Below, one piece after another: positions 41,639-50,547 of a DNA stretch of 64,000 nt. The DNA is taken from NCBI GenBank assembly GCA_045126975.1, contig JBGVPL010000042.1, positions 97,941 to 161,940 on the forward strand, read 5' to 3'. This DNA comes from Aphodosoma sp045126975 (GTDB taxonomy: Bacteria > Bacteroidota > Bacteroidia > Bacteroidales > Paludibacteraceae). The notes beneath the pieces were generated by a model, which made no database searches, was not told the DNA's origin, and worked only from the letters and a program-made list of their open reading frames with translations. The position numbers were made by a program, and so were the translations under genes. Position 1 is the first letter of the stretch. The number at the start of each line of letters is the position of its first letter.

Positions 41639-42632
41639 ATTTCCAGTGAGGATTAGTTTTATTATAAAAAAGAATTAAAATTAAGATTGTTAGTATATAT
41701 AAAGGGTATAATAATGACATTATAGGAAATAATATTGGATAATATTTTAATATTCTGTATTGTTTATATTTAAACAAATAAGGGAGAAGGATTATATTTT
41801 CAATTATCATAATAATAATAAAAATTAGTAATGAGTAATTAGTAATTAGTAAAGGAGATATTATAATGAAAATATTAATTAAGATTACTATAATGGCGGT
41901 GAGAATTGTGGTTGGGTCTGTGTAGTTGAGAGATTTTGCTGCCCAGCGGGTGCGTTGAAGTAAGAATTTTTTGAGTGAGTTTGTTTCTTTGGTTTTTACT
42001 ATATAATTGTTATTGTAGAGATAATTTATTTTTGATTTATTTTTTTTAAGAGCATGGAGCATAAACATATCATCGCCAGATGCAATAGAGGTGTTTATAT
42101 TATTTATATATTGTAGATAAGTTGTGCGGCGTATAATGAGATTTGCTCCGTTGCACATAATAGGATTATTAAGTAATGCAGAATATGCAGTTACAGCTTG
42201 AAGTGAAGCAAATTCTATTTTTTCTATTATGTTAAAAATGCCCTTTTCATCGGTAACATCGACAGCTCCGAGTAGCATATCACTATTATTTTTTGATAAA
42301 TAATCTAATGCTAAACGACAATGATTTTTATTAAGAATACAATCGGCATCAGTGAACATTAAATATTCTGATTTTGCTATTTTTGCTGCTTCAATAAGTG
42401 CTGATTTTTTACCTTTACCACTGTTTTTTATTACTTTTATATAGTCATATTTTTTAGCAAAATCTATTAAAAAATCATAGGTTTCATCGGTAGAATTGTC
42501 ATCAACAAATATAATTTCATCTGGCTTATATGTTTGATTTTCGATTGATATAAGCAAGGAGGGGAGATTATGTATTTCGTTGCGACAAGCGATTAAGAGT
42601 GAGGAATGAGGAATGAGGAGTGAGGAGTTCAT
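41637..42632 (-). CDS. Glycosyltransferase family 2
   Basis: 331 residues from the ATG at 42632. GT-A fold: LLIACRNEIHNLPSLLISIE, IIFVDDNSTDETYDFL, YLMFTDADCILN (DxD-type), GDDMFMLHAL and QRTRWAAKSL (processive-type QxxRW). Two or three C-terminal membrane spans follow (about 245-325). The N-terminal residues NSSLLIPHSSLLI come from GAGGAATGAGGAATGAGG words, and TNYSLLIFI near 280 from AGTAATTAGTAATTAG words, so repeats entered the gene twice. It probably builds a surface glycan or glycolipid. Confidence 0.85.
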   Translation of the reverse strand: MNSSLLIPHSSLLIACRNEIHNLPSLLISIENQTYKPDEIIFVDDNSTDETYDFLIDFAKKYDYIKVIKNSGKGKKSALIEAAKIAKSEYLMFTDADCILNKNHCRLALDYLSKNNSDMLLGAVDVTDEKGIFNIIEKIEFASLQAVTAYSALLNNPIMCNGANLIIRRTTYLQYINNINTSIASGDDMFMLHALKKNKSKINYLYNNNYIVKTKETNSLKKFLLQRTRWAAKSLNYTDPTTILTAIIVILINIFIIISPLLITNYSLLIFIIIMIIENIILLPYLFKYKQYRILKYYPILFPIMSLLYPLYILTILILILFYNKTNPHWK

Positions 42633-42718
42633 ATCAAAAACTAAATAAAAGTATGTAAACAAAGACAAAGTTACAAAAAATAAATTATTGTTATAATTTA
42701 TATTTCATAAATTTTTTA

Positions 42719-42726
42719 TAAATTTG
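42719..42726 (+). promoter_or_regulatory. -7 element for recG (near-leaderless)
   Basis: TAAATTTG ends 7 bases before the recG ATG, so the transcript would have almost no leader. Confidence 0.4.
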
Positions 42727-42733
42727 CAGTATT

Positions 42734-44830
42734 ATGTTGACTCTTGATACTCCTATAGAATATGTGTTGGGTGTTGGTCCGAAGAGGGCTGAGACTTTAA
42801 CGGCTGAACTTGGCATTCGTTGTGTCGAGGATTTGGTTACGCATTATCCTTATAAGTACATAGATAGGAGTAAGTTTTATACTGTGCGTGAATGTACTGA
42901 AGATTTGGCGTATGTGCAGTTGAAGGGACGGATATTGCAATTTGAGATGCGTGGTGAAGGTCGTGCACGTCGATTAGTAGCTACATTTACTGATGGAACG
43001 GGATATATCGAGTTGGTTTGGTTTAAGGGTTGGAAGTATGTAGAGGAAAAGTTGTGTGTAAATACCGATTACATTATTTTTGGAAAACCATCGCGTTTTA
43101 ATGATAAATATAATATTGCGCATCCTGAGGTAGAGGTGTTTAGTGAGAAGAATGTGGAGAAAAATAGTGGTTTACAGGGGCATTATAATACTTCGGAGAA
43201 AATGAAGACACGTTTTCTTAATTCTGCTGGATTGAGAAAGTTGATGTACACAGTTTTTAGCGATAGGGAATTTTATATACCAGAGAATTTGCCCGATGAA
43301 ATCGTTAAAAATTTTGGTATGATGTCACGTAGTGAGGCTATGCGTCAGGCACATTTTCCACAGAATATGGATTTGTTGCGTAGAGCGCAGGCTCGGTTGA
43401 AATTTGAGGAGTTGTTTTATATTCAACTATCGATAATGCGTCAGAGCAAATTGCGTGATATGAAGTATCAGGGGTTTGTTTTTGACAAAGTGGGAGAGTA
43501 TTTTAATCGATTTTATCGAGAATGTTTGCCTTTTGAATTGACTGATGCGCAGAAAAGAGTGATACGTGAAATACGTACCGATATGAATACTGGGAAGCAG
43601 ATGAATCGTTTGTTGCAAGGTGATGTGGGAAGTGGGAAGACTATGGTGGCGTTGATGACTTGTTTGATAGCGTTAGATAATGGTTATCAGGCATGTATAA
43701 TGGCACCTACCGAAATATTGGCTACACAACATTATCAGAGTATATCGGAACAGGTGAAGTTGTTGGGAGTAAGTGTGAAATTATTGACAGGTAGTACACG
43801 GAAAAAGGAGCGCGAGGAGATAGATGAGAGTTTGTGTGATGGTACTTTGCAGATAGTGATTGGTACGCATGCATTGATAGAGGATAGTGTGCAGTTTAAG
43901 AATTTGGGATATGTAGTGATAGATGAGCAACATAGGTTTGGTGTAGCACAGAGGGCGAAGTTGTGGACAAAGAATATTCGTCCGCCTCATGTGTTGGTTA
44001 TGACGGCTACGCCTATACCTCGCACGTTGGCTATGACAATATATGGAGATTTGGAGGTTAGTGTGATTGACCAATTACCTCCAGGTAGGAAACCGATTGC
44101 TACGTATCATTATTTTGATAATAAGCGTGCTGCATTAAATGGATTTTTACATCGTGAAATAGAGAAAGGGCGACAGGTTTATGTGGTTTATCCGTTAATT
44201 CAGGAGAGTGAGAAGTTGGATTTGAAGGATTTGGAGCAAGGCTATCAGGCAATGGTTGAAGCATTTCCGAAATATAATATTGTGATGGTGCATGGTAAGA
44301 TGAAGCCAGCATATAAAGATGCTGCTATGCAGAGGTTTGCATCGGGTGAGGCGCAGATAATGGTGGCTACTACGGTGATAGAGGTGGGTGTGAATGTGCC
44401 AAATGCGAGTGTGATGGTGATAGAGAGTGCTGAGCGCTTTGGACTCAGCCAGTTGCATCAGTTGAGGGGGCGTGTGGGTCGTGGTGCTGACCAGAGTTAT
44501 TGCATATTGATGTCGAAATATGAATTGGCTAATGATACTCGTAAGCGATTGCAGATAATGTGCGATTCCACCGATGGATTTGTGATTGCGGAGGCGGATT
44601 TGAATCTTCGTGGTCCGGGTGATATTGATGGTTTGCAGCAGAGTGGATTGCCGTTTGATTTGAAGATTGCTAATTTGGCTACTGATGGGCGGATGTTGCA
44701 GACTGCTCGTTCGGTAGCGAAGGATTTGTTGGAGCGCGACCCTGAATTGACATTACCAGAACATGCGATGTTGTTGAGGCAGTTGAGAAGATTGCAAAAA
44801 GGAAATGTGAATTGGGGAGCAATTTCGTGA
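42734..44830 (+). CDS. recG: ATP-dependent DNA helicase RecG
   Basis: 698 residues. Wedge/OB domain (about 60-160), then helicase motifs: Q-region FELTDAQKRVIREI, motif I LLQGDVGSGKTMVA, Ia MAPTEILATQH, II VIDEQHRFGV, III VMTATPIPRTLAMT, the GRKPIATY segment, V ATTVIEVGVNVPNASVMV and VI QLRGRVGRG. RecG remodels stalled forks and Holliday junctions. It is monocistronic, with a terminator 27 bases downstream. Confidence 0.96.
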   Translation: MLTLDTPIEYVLGVGPKRAETLTAELGIRCVEDLVTHYPYKYIDRSKFYTVRECTEDLAYVQLKGRILQFEMRGEGRARRLVATFTDGTGYIELVWFKGWKYVEEKLCVNTDYIIFGKPSRFNDKYNIAHPEVEVFSEKNVEKNSGLQGHYNTSEKMKTRFLNSAGLRKLMYTVFSDREFYIPENLPDEIVKNFGMMSRSEAMRQAHFPQNMDLLRRAQARLKFEELFYIQLSIMRQSKLRDMKYQGFVFDKVGEYFNRFYRECLPFELTDAQKRVIREIRTDMNTGKQMNRLLQGDVGSGKTMVALMTCLIALDNGYQACIMAPTEILATQHYQSISEQVKLLGVSVKLLTGSTRKKEREEIDESLCDGTLQIVIGTHALIEDSVQFKNLGYVVIDEQHRFGVAQRAKLWTKNIRPPHVLVMTATPIPRTLAMTIYGDLEVSVIDQLPPGRKPIATYHYFDNKRAALNGFLHREIEKGRQVYVVYPLIQESEKLDLKDLEQGYQAMVEAFPKYNIVMVHGKMKPAYKDAAMQRFASGEAQIMVATTVIEVGVNVPNASVMVIESAERFGLSQLHQLRGRVGRGADQSYCILMSKYELANDTRKRLQIMCDSTDGFVIAEADLNLRGPGDIDGLQQSGLPFDLKIANLATDGRMLQTARSVAKDLLERDPELTLPEHAMLLRQLRRLQKGNVNWGAIS

Positions 44831-44857
44831 AAAGTTTAGAGATTAGAGTATAGAGAT

Positions 44858-44887
44858 AAAAAAAAGAGGCTTTCAAGCCTCTTTTTT
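44858..44887 (+). terminator. Terminator after recG
   Basis: AAAAAAGAGGCTT-tc-AAGCCTCTTTTTT, potentially bidirectional. Confidence 0.88.
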
Positions 44888-44904
44888 TGTGTTTTGTTGA
44901 AAAT

Positions 44905-45507
44905 TTATTGGGTTATTGCAAAGTCGGAATATGATATTACAGATGTTTTTGCTTTTTCACCGAGTTGGATATTCCACATTTTATCTTTGTTTATGTCGCC
45001 ATTATACCAAGTTTCGGAAGCGGTTTTTAGGTAGAACATATTGCTTTGCAAAACTACGTAGAATTTCATTGGGTCGTCATAAATATACATATATTCATTT
45101 GATGTTACTTTTACTGAATCAATGTAACTTTTGCTGAAATCAATAAAATTTTCAGCATATATATATGCTTGATAACCTGTGGTTTGTTTGTTTGAAAAAG
45201 AATTGCGATATTCTTCGTAGAGTTTAACTGATTTTGTTGAATCACTTAGTTGGTAACCAGCAGAAACAATAATTTTTTTGTCTGTTTTTAGTAGATATGC
45301 CTCTTTGTTTTTTGTGAAATTAGTTTGGTCATCGAATTTAAATTTTTGAAATCCTTCGTTTTTCAATGAATTTCCAACGGTATTGATGTTTTCGCCAACC
45401 ATTGAAGTTAATACATATTCGATGTTTTGCTCTGAAAGATTTAATTCAATTTTTTCACAACTGAAAAGGATAAATAATAATGAGAATAGTGGAATAAGTT
45501 TTTTCAT
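44905..45507 (-). CDS. Unrecognised lipoprotein
   Basis: 200 residues, lipobox ILFSC (Cys17). The rest is hydrophilic, with alternating polar and aromatic residues suggesting a beta-rich fold; no motif recognised. It sits 12 bases after the PNGase F-like gene at 45520 and is transcribed in the same direction, so it may belong to the same glycan-related operon. Confidence 0.7.
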   Translation of the reverse strand: MKKLIPLFSLLFILFSCEKIELNLSEQNIEYVLTSMVGENINTVGNSLKNEGFQKFKFDDQTNFTKNKEAYLLKTDKKIIVSAGYQLSDSTKSVKLYEEYRNSFSNKQTTGYQAYIYAENFIDFSKSYIDSVKVTSNEYMYIYDDPMKFYVVLQSNMFYLKTASETWYNGDINKDKMWNIQLGEKAKTSVISYSDFAITQ

Positions 45508-45519
45508 ATTTTTTTATTT

Positions 45520-46650
45520 TTATTTGTCATATCCAAAAATATCAACTTCGATGATGTAGTTTGCTACACCTTCGCCATGGAGGTCATCGACTTTTGATTC
45601 GAAACGGTCGAGGTCGAAGTCGATGTTGAGTTTGTCGTCTTTAGGGAGATTGTGGATTTCGAGCCAATCTACTTTGAGAGGAAGGCCTGGTCCCCAGTTG
45701 GCACGGTCATATTTGTAAGTACCTGCTTGTTTATATGTGTCTTCGTTTTCATAGAATATATGACCTTCGAATTTTTGTGTTCCGTTAAGGATTACGCGGT
45801 AGAAGTTTTCGTCGAATTCGGCAGCATTGTTTGCTCGTTTGCCTTTGCCTGTAGTTCCACGGTCAGGGAATATACCACGGTCGGCACCGTGTCCGCTGAT
45901 GCTGACTTTCATAAGGAGTGATTTTACCTCTTTAGGTAGTTGTATTTCGCGAAGTCCGAGACGTTCGAGGTCTTCGATATCGTTGCTACCGAGAGAGTCA
46001 GGTGAAACACCATACGCCCAAGAGCGATAACCGATGTTGCTTGATGAGCGAGAGTCGTAGAGATTTTGGTAGAAAATAGTATTTTTTTCTTTTTTACCTT
46101 CATAGAAGTCGAATGTGAGTGTTACAGTGTGGGCTTTTTTGTTGGTTGCATCCCAACCGCCATAGTAGATGTGGAATTCTACGGCTCCGTTGAGCATTGG
46201 GAGGTATTCGGTGATGTCCATGTAGTAGAGTTTTTCCCAATCAGGACCAAAATATCCACCGTAAGGAGTAAATGCGCGAGCGAGTTCATAGAATTTGCCA
46301 TCGTGAGGATTTTTGAGCATAATCATTGTGGTCATATCCCAATCAGCAGGACCTTCGTTCCAACCGCCCATACGATATGTTAGGATGGCACGATTGTATT
46401 TATCGTTGTTTTCAGGGAAATTTACGGTTACGACGGTGTCTTCGTCAAGTCCCCAACCATAGAATTGGAGGCGTATGGCATCAGTTTTGACAGAGAAATC
46501 GGCTTCAGTGCCAGCCATAGGGTGTTCGTCATACCATGCTGGGCGTGTACTTTTGCGAACTTCGATGTTTTCGTTTGTTTGTTCGTTTATGCAACCAACG
46601 AAAATAGCAGTTAAAATGGTTAATGTAAATAGTTGTTTGAGTGTTTTCAT
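45520..46650 (-). CDS. PNGase F-like lipoprotein
   Basis: 376 residues, lipobox IFVGC (Cys20). Two beta-sandwich halves as in peptide-N-glycosidase F: N-terminal AILTYRMGGWNEGPADWDMT, ARAFTPYGGYFGPDWEK and YYGGWDATNKKAHTVTL; C-terminal LLMKVSISGHGAD, NAAEFDENFYRVILNG, YDRANWGPGLPLKVDWLEIH and NYIIEVDIFGYD. The SGHG...N.AEF....NG pattern is the PNGase F C-domain hallmark. The family removes N-glycans from glycoproteins. Which acidic residues are catalytic was not assigned. Second of a tandem pair. Confidence 0.82.
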   Translation of the reverse strand: MKTLKQLFTLTILTAIFVGCINEQTNENIEVRKSTRPAWYDEHPMAGTEADFSVKTDAIRLQFYGWGLDEDTVVTVNFPENNDKYNRAILTYRMGGWNEGPADWDMTTMIMLKNPHDGKFYELARAFTPYGGYFGPDWEKLYYMDITEYLPMLNGAVEFHIYYGGWDATNKKAHTVTLTFDFYEGKKEKNTIFYQNLYDSRSSSNIGYRSWAYGVSPDSLGSNDIEDLERLGLREIQLPKEVKSLLMKVSISGHGADRGIFPDRGTTGKGKRANNAAEFDENFYRVILNGTQKFEGHIFYENEDTYKQAGTYKYDRANWGPGLPLKVDWLEIHNLPKDDKLNIDFDLDRFESKVDDLHGEGVANYIIEVDIFGYDK

Positions 46651-46716
46651 AGATTTAATTTGTTAAATAATTATTCTATTGTGCAAAGTTAGTAATTTTA
46701 TTTGTAATTTTCAAAT

Positions 46717-47892
46717 TTAATGTGAATTGTAGCCGAAAATATCTATTTCGATGATGTAGTTGGCTATACCTTCGGCTTTTAGGTCGTTGAATGCAGATTG
46801 GAATGGTTCGAGGTCGAAGTCGATGGTTAGGATGCGGTTGGTTGGGATTTGATGAATTTCCCAATAATCGACTTTGAGGGGTAGGCCAGGTCCCCAATTG
46901 GCGCGTCCCATGCGGTAATTGCCTTTTTGGTAGTAGTTGTTGATGTTGCTTTGGAAAATGATTTCGGTTGTGAGAGAATCGCCATTTAGGTAGATTGTGT
47001 AGCGACTGTCATCGAATTCGGCAGCATTGATAGCTTGTTGATAGTCTGGGCGGTTTGGGAATATGCCTGGGTCGGCACCATGTCCGCTGATGCTGACTTT
47101 CATTAGTAGAGATTTTACGTTGTAGGGTATTTTGATTTGTCGCGAGCCAAGTCGTTCGGGAGCTTCGATAGAGGCTGTATCAACACCATAAGCCCAAGAG
47201 CGATAGCCGATGTTGCTTGATGAGCGTGAATCGTAGAGTTTGTGGGTGAATATGATATTTTTGTCGCGATTACCTTTGTAGAATTCGAAACCGAGAGTGA
47301 CGGTGTGAGCACGTTGTTCGGTTGCATCCCATCCACCGTAGTAGATTAGGAATTCGGTGTCGCCTGTGAGCATAGGGAGGTATTCGGTGATGTCGATATA
47401 GAATATTTTTTCCCACGAGGCATTGAAGGCTCCTCCGTAGGGGGTAAATGCACGGACAAATTCGTAGAGTTCGCCTGTGCGTTTATCCTTAATCATAATC
47501 ATTGTGGTCATGTCCCATTCGCCAGGACCTTCGTTCCAACCACCCATGCGATAGGTGAGTATGGCGCGATTGTAAGAGTCGGTAGATTCGGGGAATTTGA
47601 TGGTTATGAGTGAGTCGTTGTCGAGCGACCAACCGAAGAAATGGAGGCGGATTGTGTCGGATTTTGTGGCGAAATCGGGGGTTATGTCTTCCATTGGATG
47701 ATTGTAACTCCACGATTTGCGATTTATTTTGAATAGAATAGAGTCGGGTGATATTTTTTCGGGTTTGACGAAAGTGATGCTATCGATAGAGTCGTAGGCA
47801 TCGATGATTTCACCATTTCGCCACAAGTAGATTTGTGAAAATATGCTGGTTGAGAGGAATAGGGTTAAGAGAGGTAGTAAGATTTTTTGCAT
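46717..47892 (-). CDS. PNGase F-like secreted protein (paralogue)
   Basis: 391 residues. Signal peptide MQKILLPLLTLFLSTSIFSQ, without a lipobox. A short N-terminal IYLWRNGEIIDAYDSIDSIT module, found at the start of many Bacteroidales surface proteins, precedes the two PNGase F-like domains: AILTYRMGGWNEGPGEWDMT, VRAFTPYGGAFNASWEK, LLMKVSISGHGADPGIFPN, NAAEFDDSRYTIYLNG and GRANWGPGLPLKVDYWEIH. Clearly homologous to the next gene, which follows after 66 bases; the two differ in anchoring (secreted versus lipid-anchored). Confidence 0.82.
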   Translation of the reverse strand: MQKILLPLLTLFLSTSIFSQIYLWRNGEIIDAYDSIDSITFVKPEKISPDSILFKINRKSWSYNHPMEDITPDFATKSDTIRLHFFGWSLDNDSLITIKFPESTDSYNRAILTYRMGGWNEGPGEWDMTTMIMIKDKRTGELYEFVRAFTPYGGAFNASWEKIFYIDITEYLPMLTGDTEFLIYYGGWDATEQRAHTVTLGFEFYKGNRDKNIIFTHKLYDSRSSSNIGYRSWAYGVDTASIEAPERLGSRQIKIPYNVKSLLMKVSISGHGADPGIFPNRPDYQQAINAAEFDDSRYTIYLNGDSLTTEIIFQSNINNYYQKGNYRMGRANWGPGLPLKVDYWEIHQIPTNRILTIDFDLEPFQSAFNDLKAEGIANYIIEIDIFGYNSH

Positions 47893-48021
47893 GGAGTTTT
47901 TTTTATTTTTTGTTTGCTTTTTTCGAGGACTATATGATAAGATTTTGCAAAGGTAAGAATTTTTTGGGACATAAGTGGTGTATAGTGTGTGTGTTTTCTT
48001 TCAACTATGTTGTTTTTATTG

Positions 48022-48083
48022 ATTTATGTCGGTTATAGACTGCATAAATTTGCGAATTTATTTCTTCTATAGCCGACATAAAT
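48022..48083. repeat. 18-bp inverted repeat around a -7-like box
   Basis: ATTTATGTCGGTTATAGA (48022-48039) and TCTATAGCCGACATAAAT (48066-48083) pair at 17 of 18 positions. The 26-base spacer contains TAAATTTG (48045-48052). It lies in the 344-base gap between the PNGase F-like gene and metG, which holds no ORF. Confidence 0.7.
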
Positions 48084-48100
48084 TTGTTTTTTGTTGTTTT

Positions 48101-48132
48101 ATTGCCAGATTTGTAAATTTTTATTAAATTTG
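48101..48132 (+). promoter_or_regulatory. Promoter for metG
   Basis: ATTG (48101-48104, one mismatch), 20-base spacer, TAAATTTG (48125-48132). Confidence 0.5.
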
Positions 48133-48195
48133 CAAGTTGATTAATGCACAATGCATAATCTATAATGAAATTTAATATAAAGGCGAAGTATCGTA

Positions 48196-48235
48196 AGTAT
48201 TGTTACTCGTTATTCGCTACTAACAATCTAAAAAT
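48196..48235 (+). repeat. TACTCG leader element before metG
   Basis: TATTGTTACTCGTTATTCGC, then TACTAACAATCTAAAAAT and ATG; nearly the tpiA leader. Confidence 0.6.
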
Positions 48236-50275
48236 ATGAAAGATTTTAAACGTACGTTGGTTACTACGGCTTTGCCGTATGCAAATGGTCCGGTGCATAT
48301 TGGTCACTTGGCGGGTGTTTATGTTCCTGCAGATATTTATGTTAGATATTTGCGTTTGAAGGGCGAAGAGGTGTTGTTTATTGGTGGCTCGGATGAGCAT
48401 GGTGTGCCTATTACAATTAAGGCTAAAAAAGAGGGTGTTACGCCTCAAGATATTGTTGACCGCTATCATAGCATTATTAAAAAGTCGTTCGAAGAGTTGG
48501 GTATTTCGTTTGATATTTATTCTCGTACTACTTCTAAAATACACTATGAAACTGCGGCTGACTACTTTAAGAAATTGTATGAGAAAGGCGAGTTTGTAGA
48601 GAAAACTTCGGAGCAATATTATGATGAAGAGGCTGGTCAGTTCTTGGCAGACCGCTATATTACAGGTACTTGTCCTCATTGCAAAAACCCTAATGCTTAC
48701 GGTGACCAATGCGAGGCTTGTGGTACGAGCTTGAGTCCGCTCGACTTGATTGAGCCTAAATCGGCTATTTCGGGTTCGAAACCTGTGTTGAGAGAGACAA
48801 AACACTGGTATTTGCCTTTGGATAAACACGAGGGATGGCTTCGTCAGTGGATTTTGGAAGACCACAAAGAGTGGAAAACAAACGTTTATGGTCAATGCAA
48901 ATCGTGGATTGACATGGGATTGCAACCTCGCGCAGTGAGTCGCGACTTGGATTGGGGTGTGCCTGTGCCAGTTGAAGGGGCTGAAGGTAAGGTGTTGTAT
49001 GTGTGGTTTGATGCGCCAATTGGCTATATTTCAAATACAAAAGAGTTGTTGCCAAATGACTGGGAAAAATGGTGGAAAGACCAAGATACACGTATGCTCC
49101 ATTTTATTGGTAAAGACAATATCGTGTTCCACTGCATCGTGTTCCCAGCAATGTTGAAGGCAGATGGTTCGTATATTTTGCCAGACAATGTGCCTGCAAA
49201 TGAGTTCCTTAACCTTGAAGGCGATAAGATTTCGACTTCTCGCAATTGGGCTGTTTGGTTGCACGAATATTTGGAAGAATTCCCAGGCAAACAAGACGTG
49301 TTGCGCTATGTGTTGACAGCCAATGCGCCAGAAACAAAAGATAACGATTTCACTTGGAAAGACTTCCAAACAAGAAATAATAGCGAGTTGGTGGCTATTT
49401 TTGGTAACTTTATCAATCGTGCTTTGGTGTTGACTCACAAATATTTTGATGGTGTTGTGCCTGCATTGGGAGAATTGACTGATTATGACCGCGAAACATT
49501 GAAAGAGTTTGCTGATGTGAAAGCCGATGTGGAGTCGTATTTGGATAATTTCCGTTTCCGCGATGCACAAAAAGAGGCGATGAACTTGGCACGTATTGGT
49601 AATAAGTATCTTGCTGATACAGAACCTTGGAAGTTGGCTAAAACTGATATGGCACGTACGGCTACTATTTTGCATATCGGATTGCAAATTGCGGCAAACT
49701 TGGCTATTGCGTTTGAGCCATTCTTGCCATTCTCGGCTAAGAAATTGCGTGATATGTTGGGTATGGAGTCGTTTGCATGGAACGACCTCGGTAGCATCGA
49801 ATTGTTGAAAGAGGGTGCTAAATTGGGCGAAACTCAATTGTTGTTCGATAAGATTGAGGATTCGGTAGTGGAAGCTCAAGTGCAAAAACTTCTTGATACT
49901 AAGAAAGCTAACGAATTGGCAGCATATAAACCAGCAGAGGTAAAACCAAATGTGCCATTCGATGAGTGGGAAAAGACTGATATTCGTGTAGCTACTGTGT
50001 TGGAATGTACAAAAGTGCCAAAAGCAGACAAATTGTTGCAATTCAAATTGGATGACGGTATGGGTGGTCGTACAATTGTGTCGGGTATCGCACAAAGTTA
50101 TCCAAATCCAGAAGAGTTGGTGGGTACACAAGTGTTGTTTATCGCTAACTTTGAACCTCGCAAATTGAAAGGTATCATGTCGGAAGGTATGATACTCAGC
50201 GCAGTAGATGCTGATGGTAAATTGGTGTTGTGCCGCCCAAGTCGTGAGGTGAAACCTGGATGCTCGGTGGGGTAA
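48236..50275 (+). CDS. metG: Methionyl-tRNA synthetase
   Basis: 679 residues. Class I HIGH motif in YANGPVHIGHLAG (about 14-26), a zinc knuckle CPHC...CEAC (about 145-162), and the KMSKS equivalent GDKISTSRNWAVW (about 330-342), the Bacteroidota form. An anticodon-binding helical domain follows, and a C-terminal EMAP/tRNA-binding OB domain (about 575-679: DIRVATVLECTKVPKADKLL). Charges tRNA-Met. Confidence 0.97.
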   Translation: MKDFKRTLVTTALPYANGPVHIGHLAGVYVPADIYVRYLRLKGEEVLFIGGSDEHGVPITIKAKKEGVTPQDIVDRYHSIIKKSFEELGISFDIYSRTTSKIHYETAADYFKKLYEKGEFVEKTSEQYYDEEAGQFLADRYITGTCPHCKNPNAYGDQCEACGTSLSPLDLIEPKSAISGSKPVLRETKHWYLPLDKHEGWLRQWILEDHKEWKTNVYGQCKSWIDMGLQPRAVSRDLDWGVPVPVEGAEGKVLYVWFDAPIGYISNTKELLPNDWEKWWKDQDTRMLHFIGKDNIVFHCIVFPAMLKADGSYILPDNVPANEFLNLEGDKISTSRNWAVWLHEYLEEFPGKQDVLRYVLTANAPETKDNDFTWKDFQTRNNSELVAIFGNFINRALVLTHKYFDGVVPALGELTDYDRETLKEFADVKADVESYLDNFRFRDAQKEAMNLARIGNKYLADTEPWKLAKTDMARTATILHIGLQIAANLAIAFEPFLPFSAKKLRDMLGMESFAWNDLGSIELLKEGAKLGETQLLFDKIEDSVVEAQVQKLLDTKKANELAAYKPAEVKPNVPFDEWEKTDIRVATVLECTKVPKADKLLQFKLDDGMGGRTIVSGIAQSYPNPEELVGTQVLFIANFEPRKLKGIMSEGMILSAVDADGKLVLCRPSREVKPGCSVG

Positions 50276-50367
50276 AATTAATTAAGAATTAAGAATTAAG
50301 AATTAAATCGCCTAGCGGCTGAATTTAAATTATATTCAAAAATATTTACATTAAAATTTTAATTATC

Positions 50368-50547
50368 ATGGCTTTTACTAAATCAAAAGACAAAAAAATC
50401 GCAGGCGTTTGCGGTGGTATTGCTGAACATTTTGGTTGGGATGTATCAATGGTTCGTATTGCTTACGTTATCCTTACATTCTTGACAGGTTCTGCTTTGG
50501 CATGGCTTTATTTAATCTTAATGTTCGTATTGCCAGATGCAAAATAA
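50368..50547 (+). CDS. PspC domain small membrane protein
   Basis: 59 residues: MAFTKSKDKKIAGVCGGIAE, then HFGWDVSMVRIAYVILTFLT and a second hydrophobic stretch to LMFVLPDAK. This is a complete single PspC domain (KK.AGVCGGIAE..G.D...VR), a phage-shock-type membrane protein. It overlaps the next gene by 11 bases, so the two are translationally coupled. Confidence 0.88.
   Translation: MAFTKSKDKKIAGVCGGIAEHFGWDVSMVRIAYVILTFLTGSALAWLYLILMFVLPDAK

Noticed and set aside
48203..48925. 240-codon minus-strand ORF at the metG start
   Set aside because: Shadow of metG and its leader; no start context or motifs.
49031..50131. 366-codon ORF on the minus strand within metG
   Set aside because: It is fully antisense to a clear methionyl-tRNA synthetase, has improbable composition (many Cys, Phe, His) and no family motifs.
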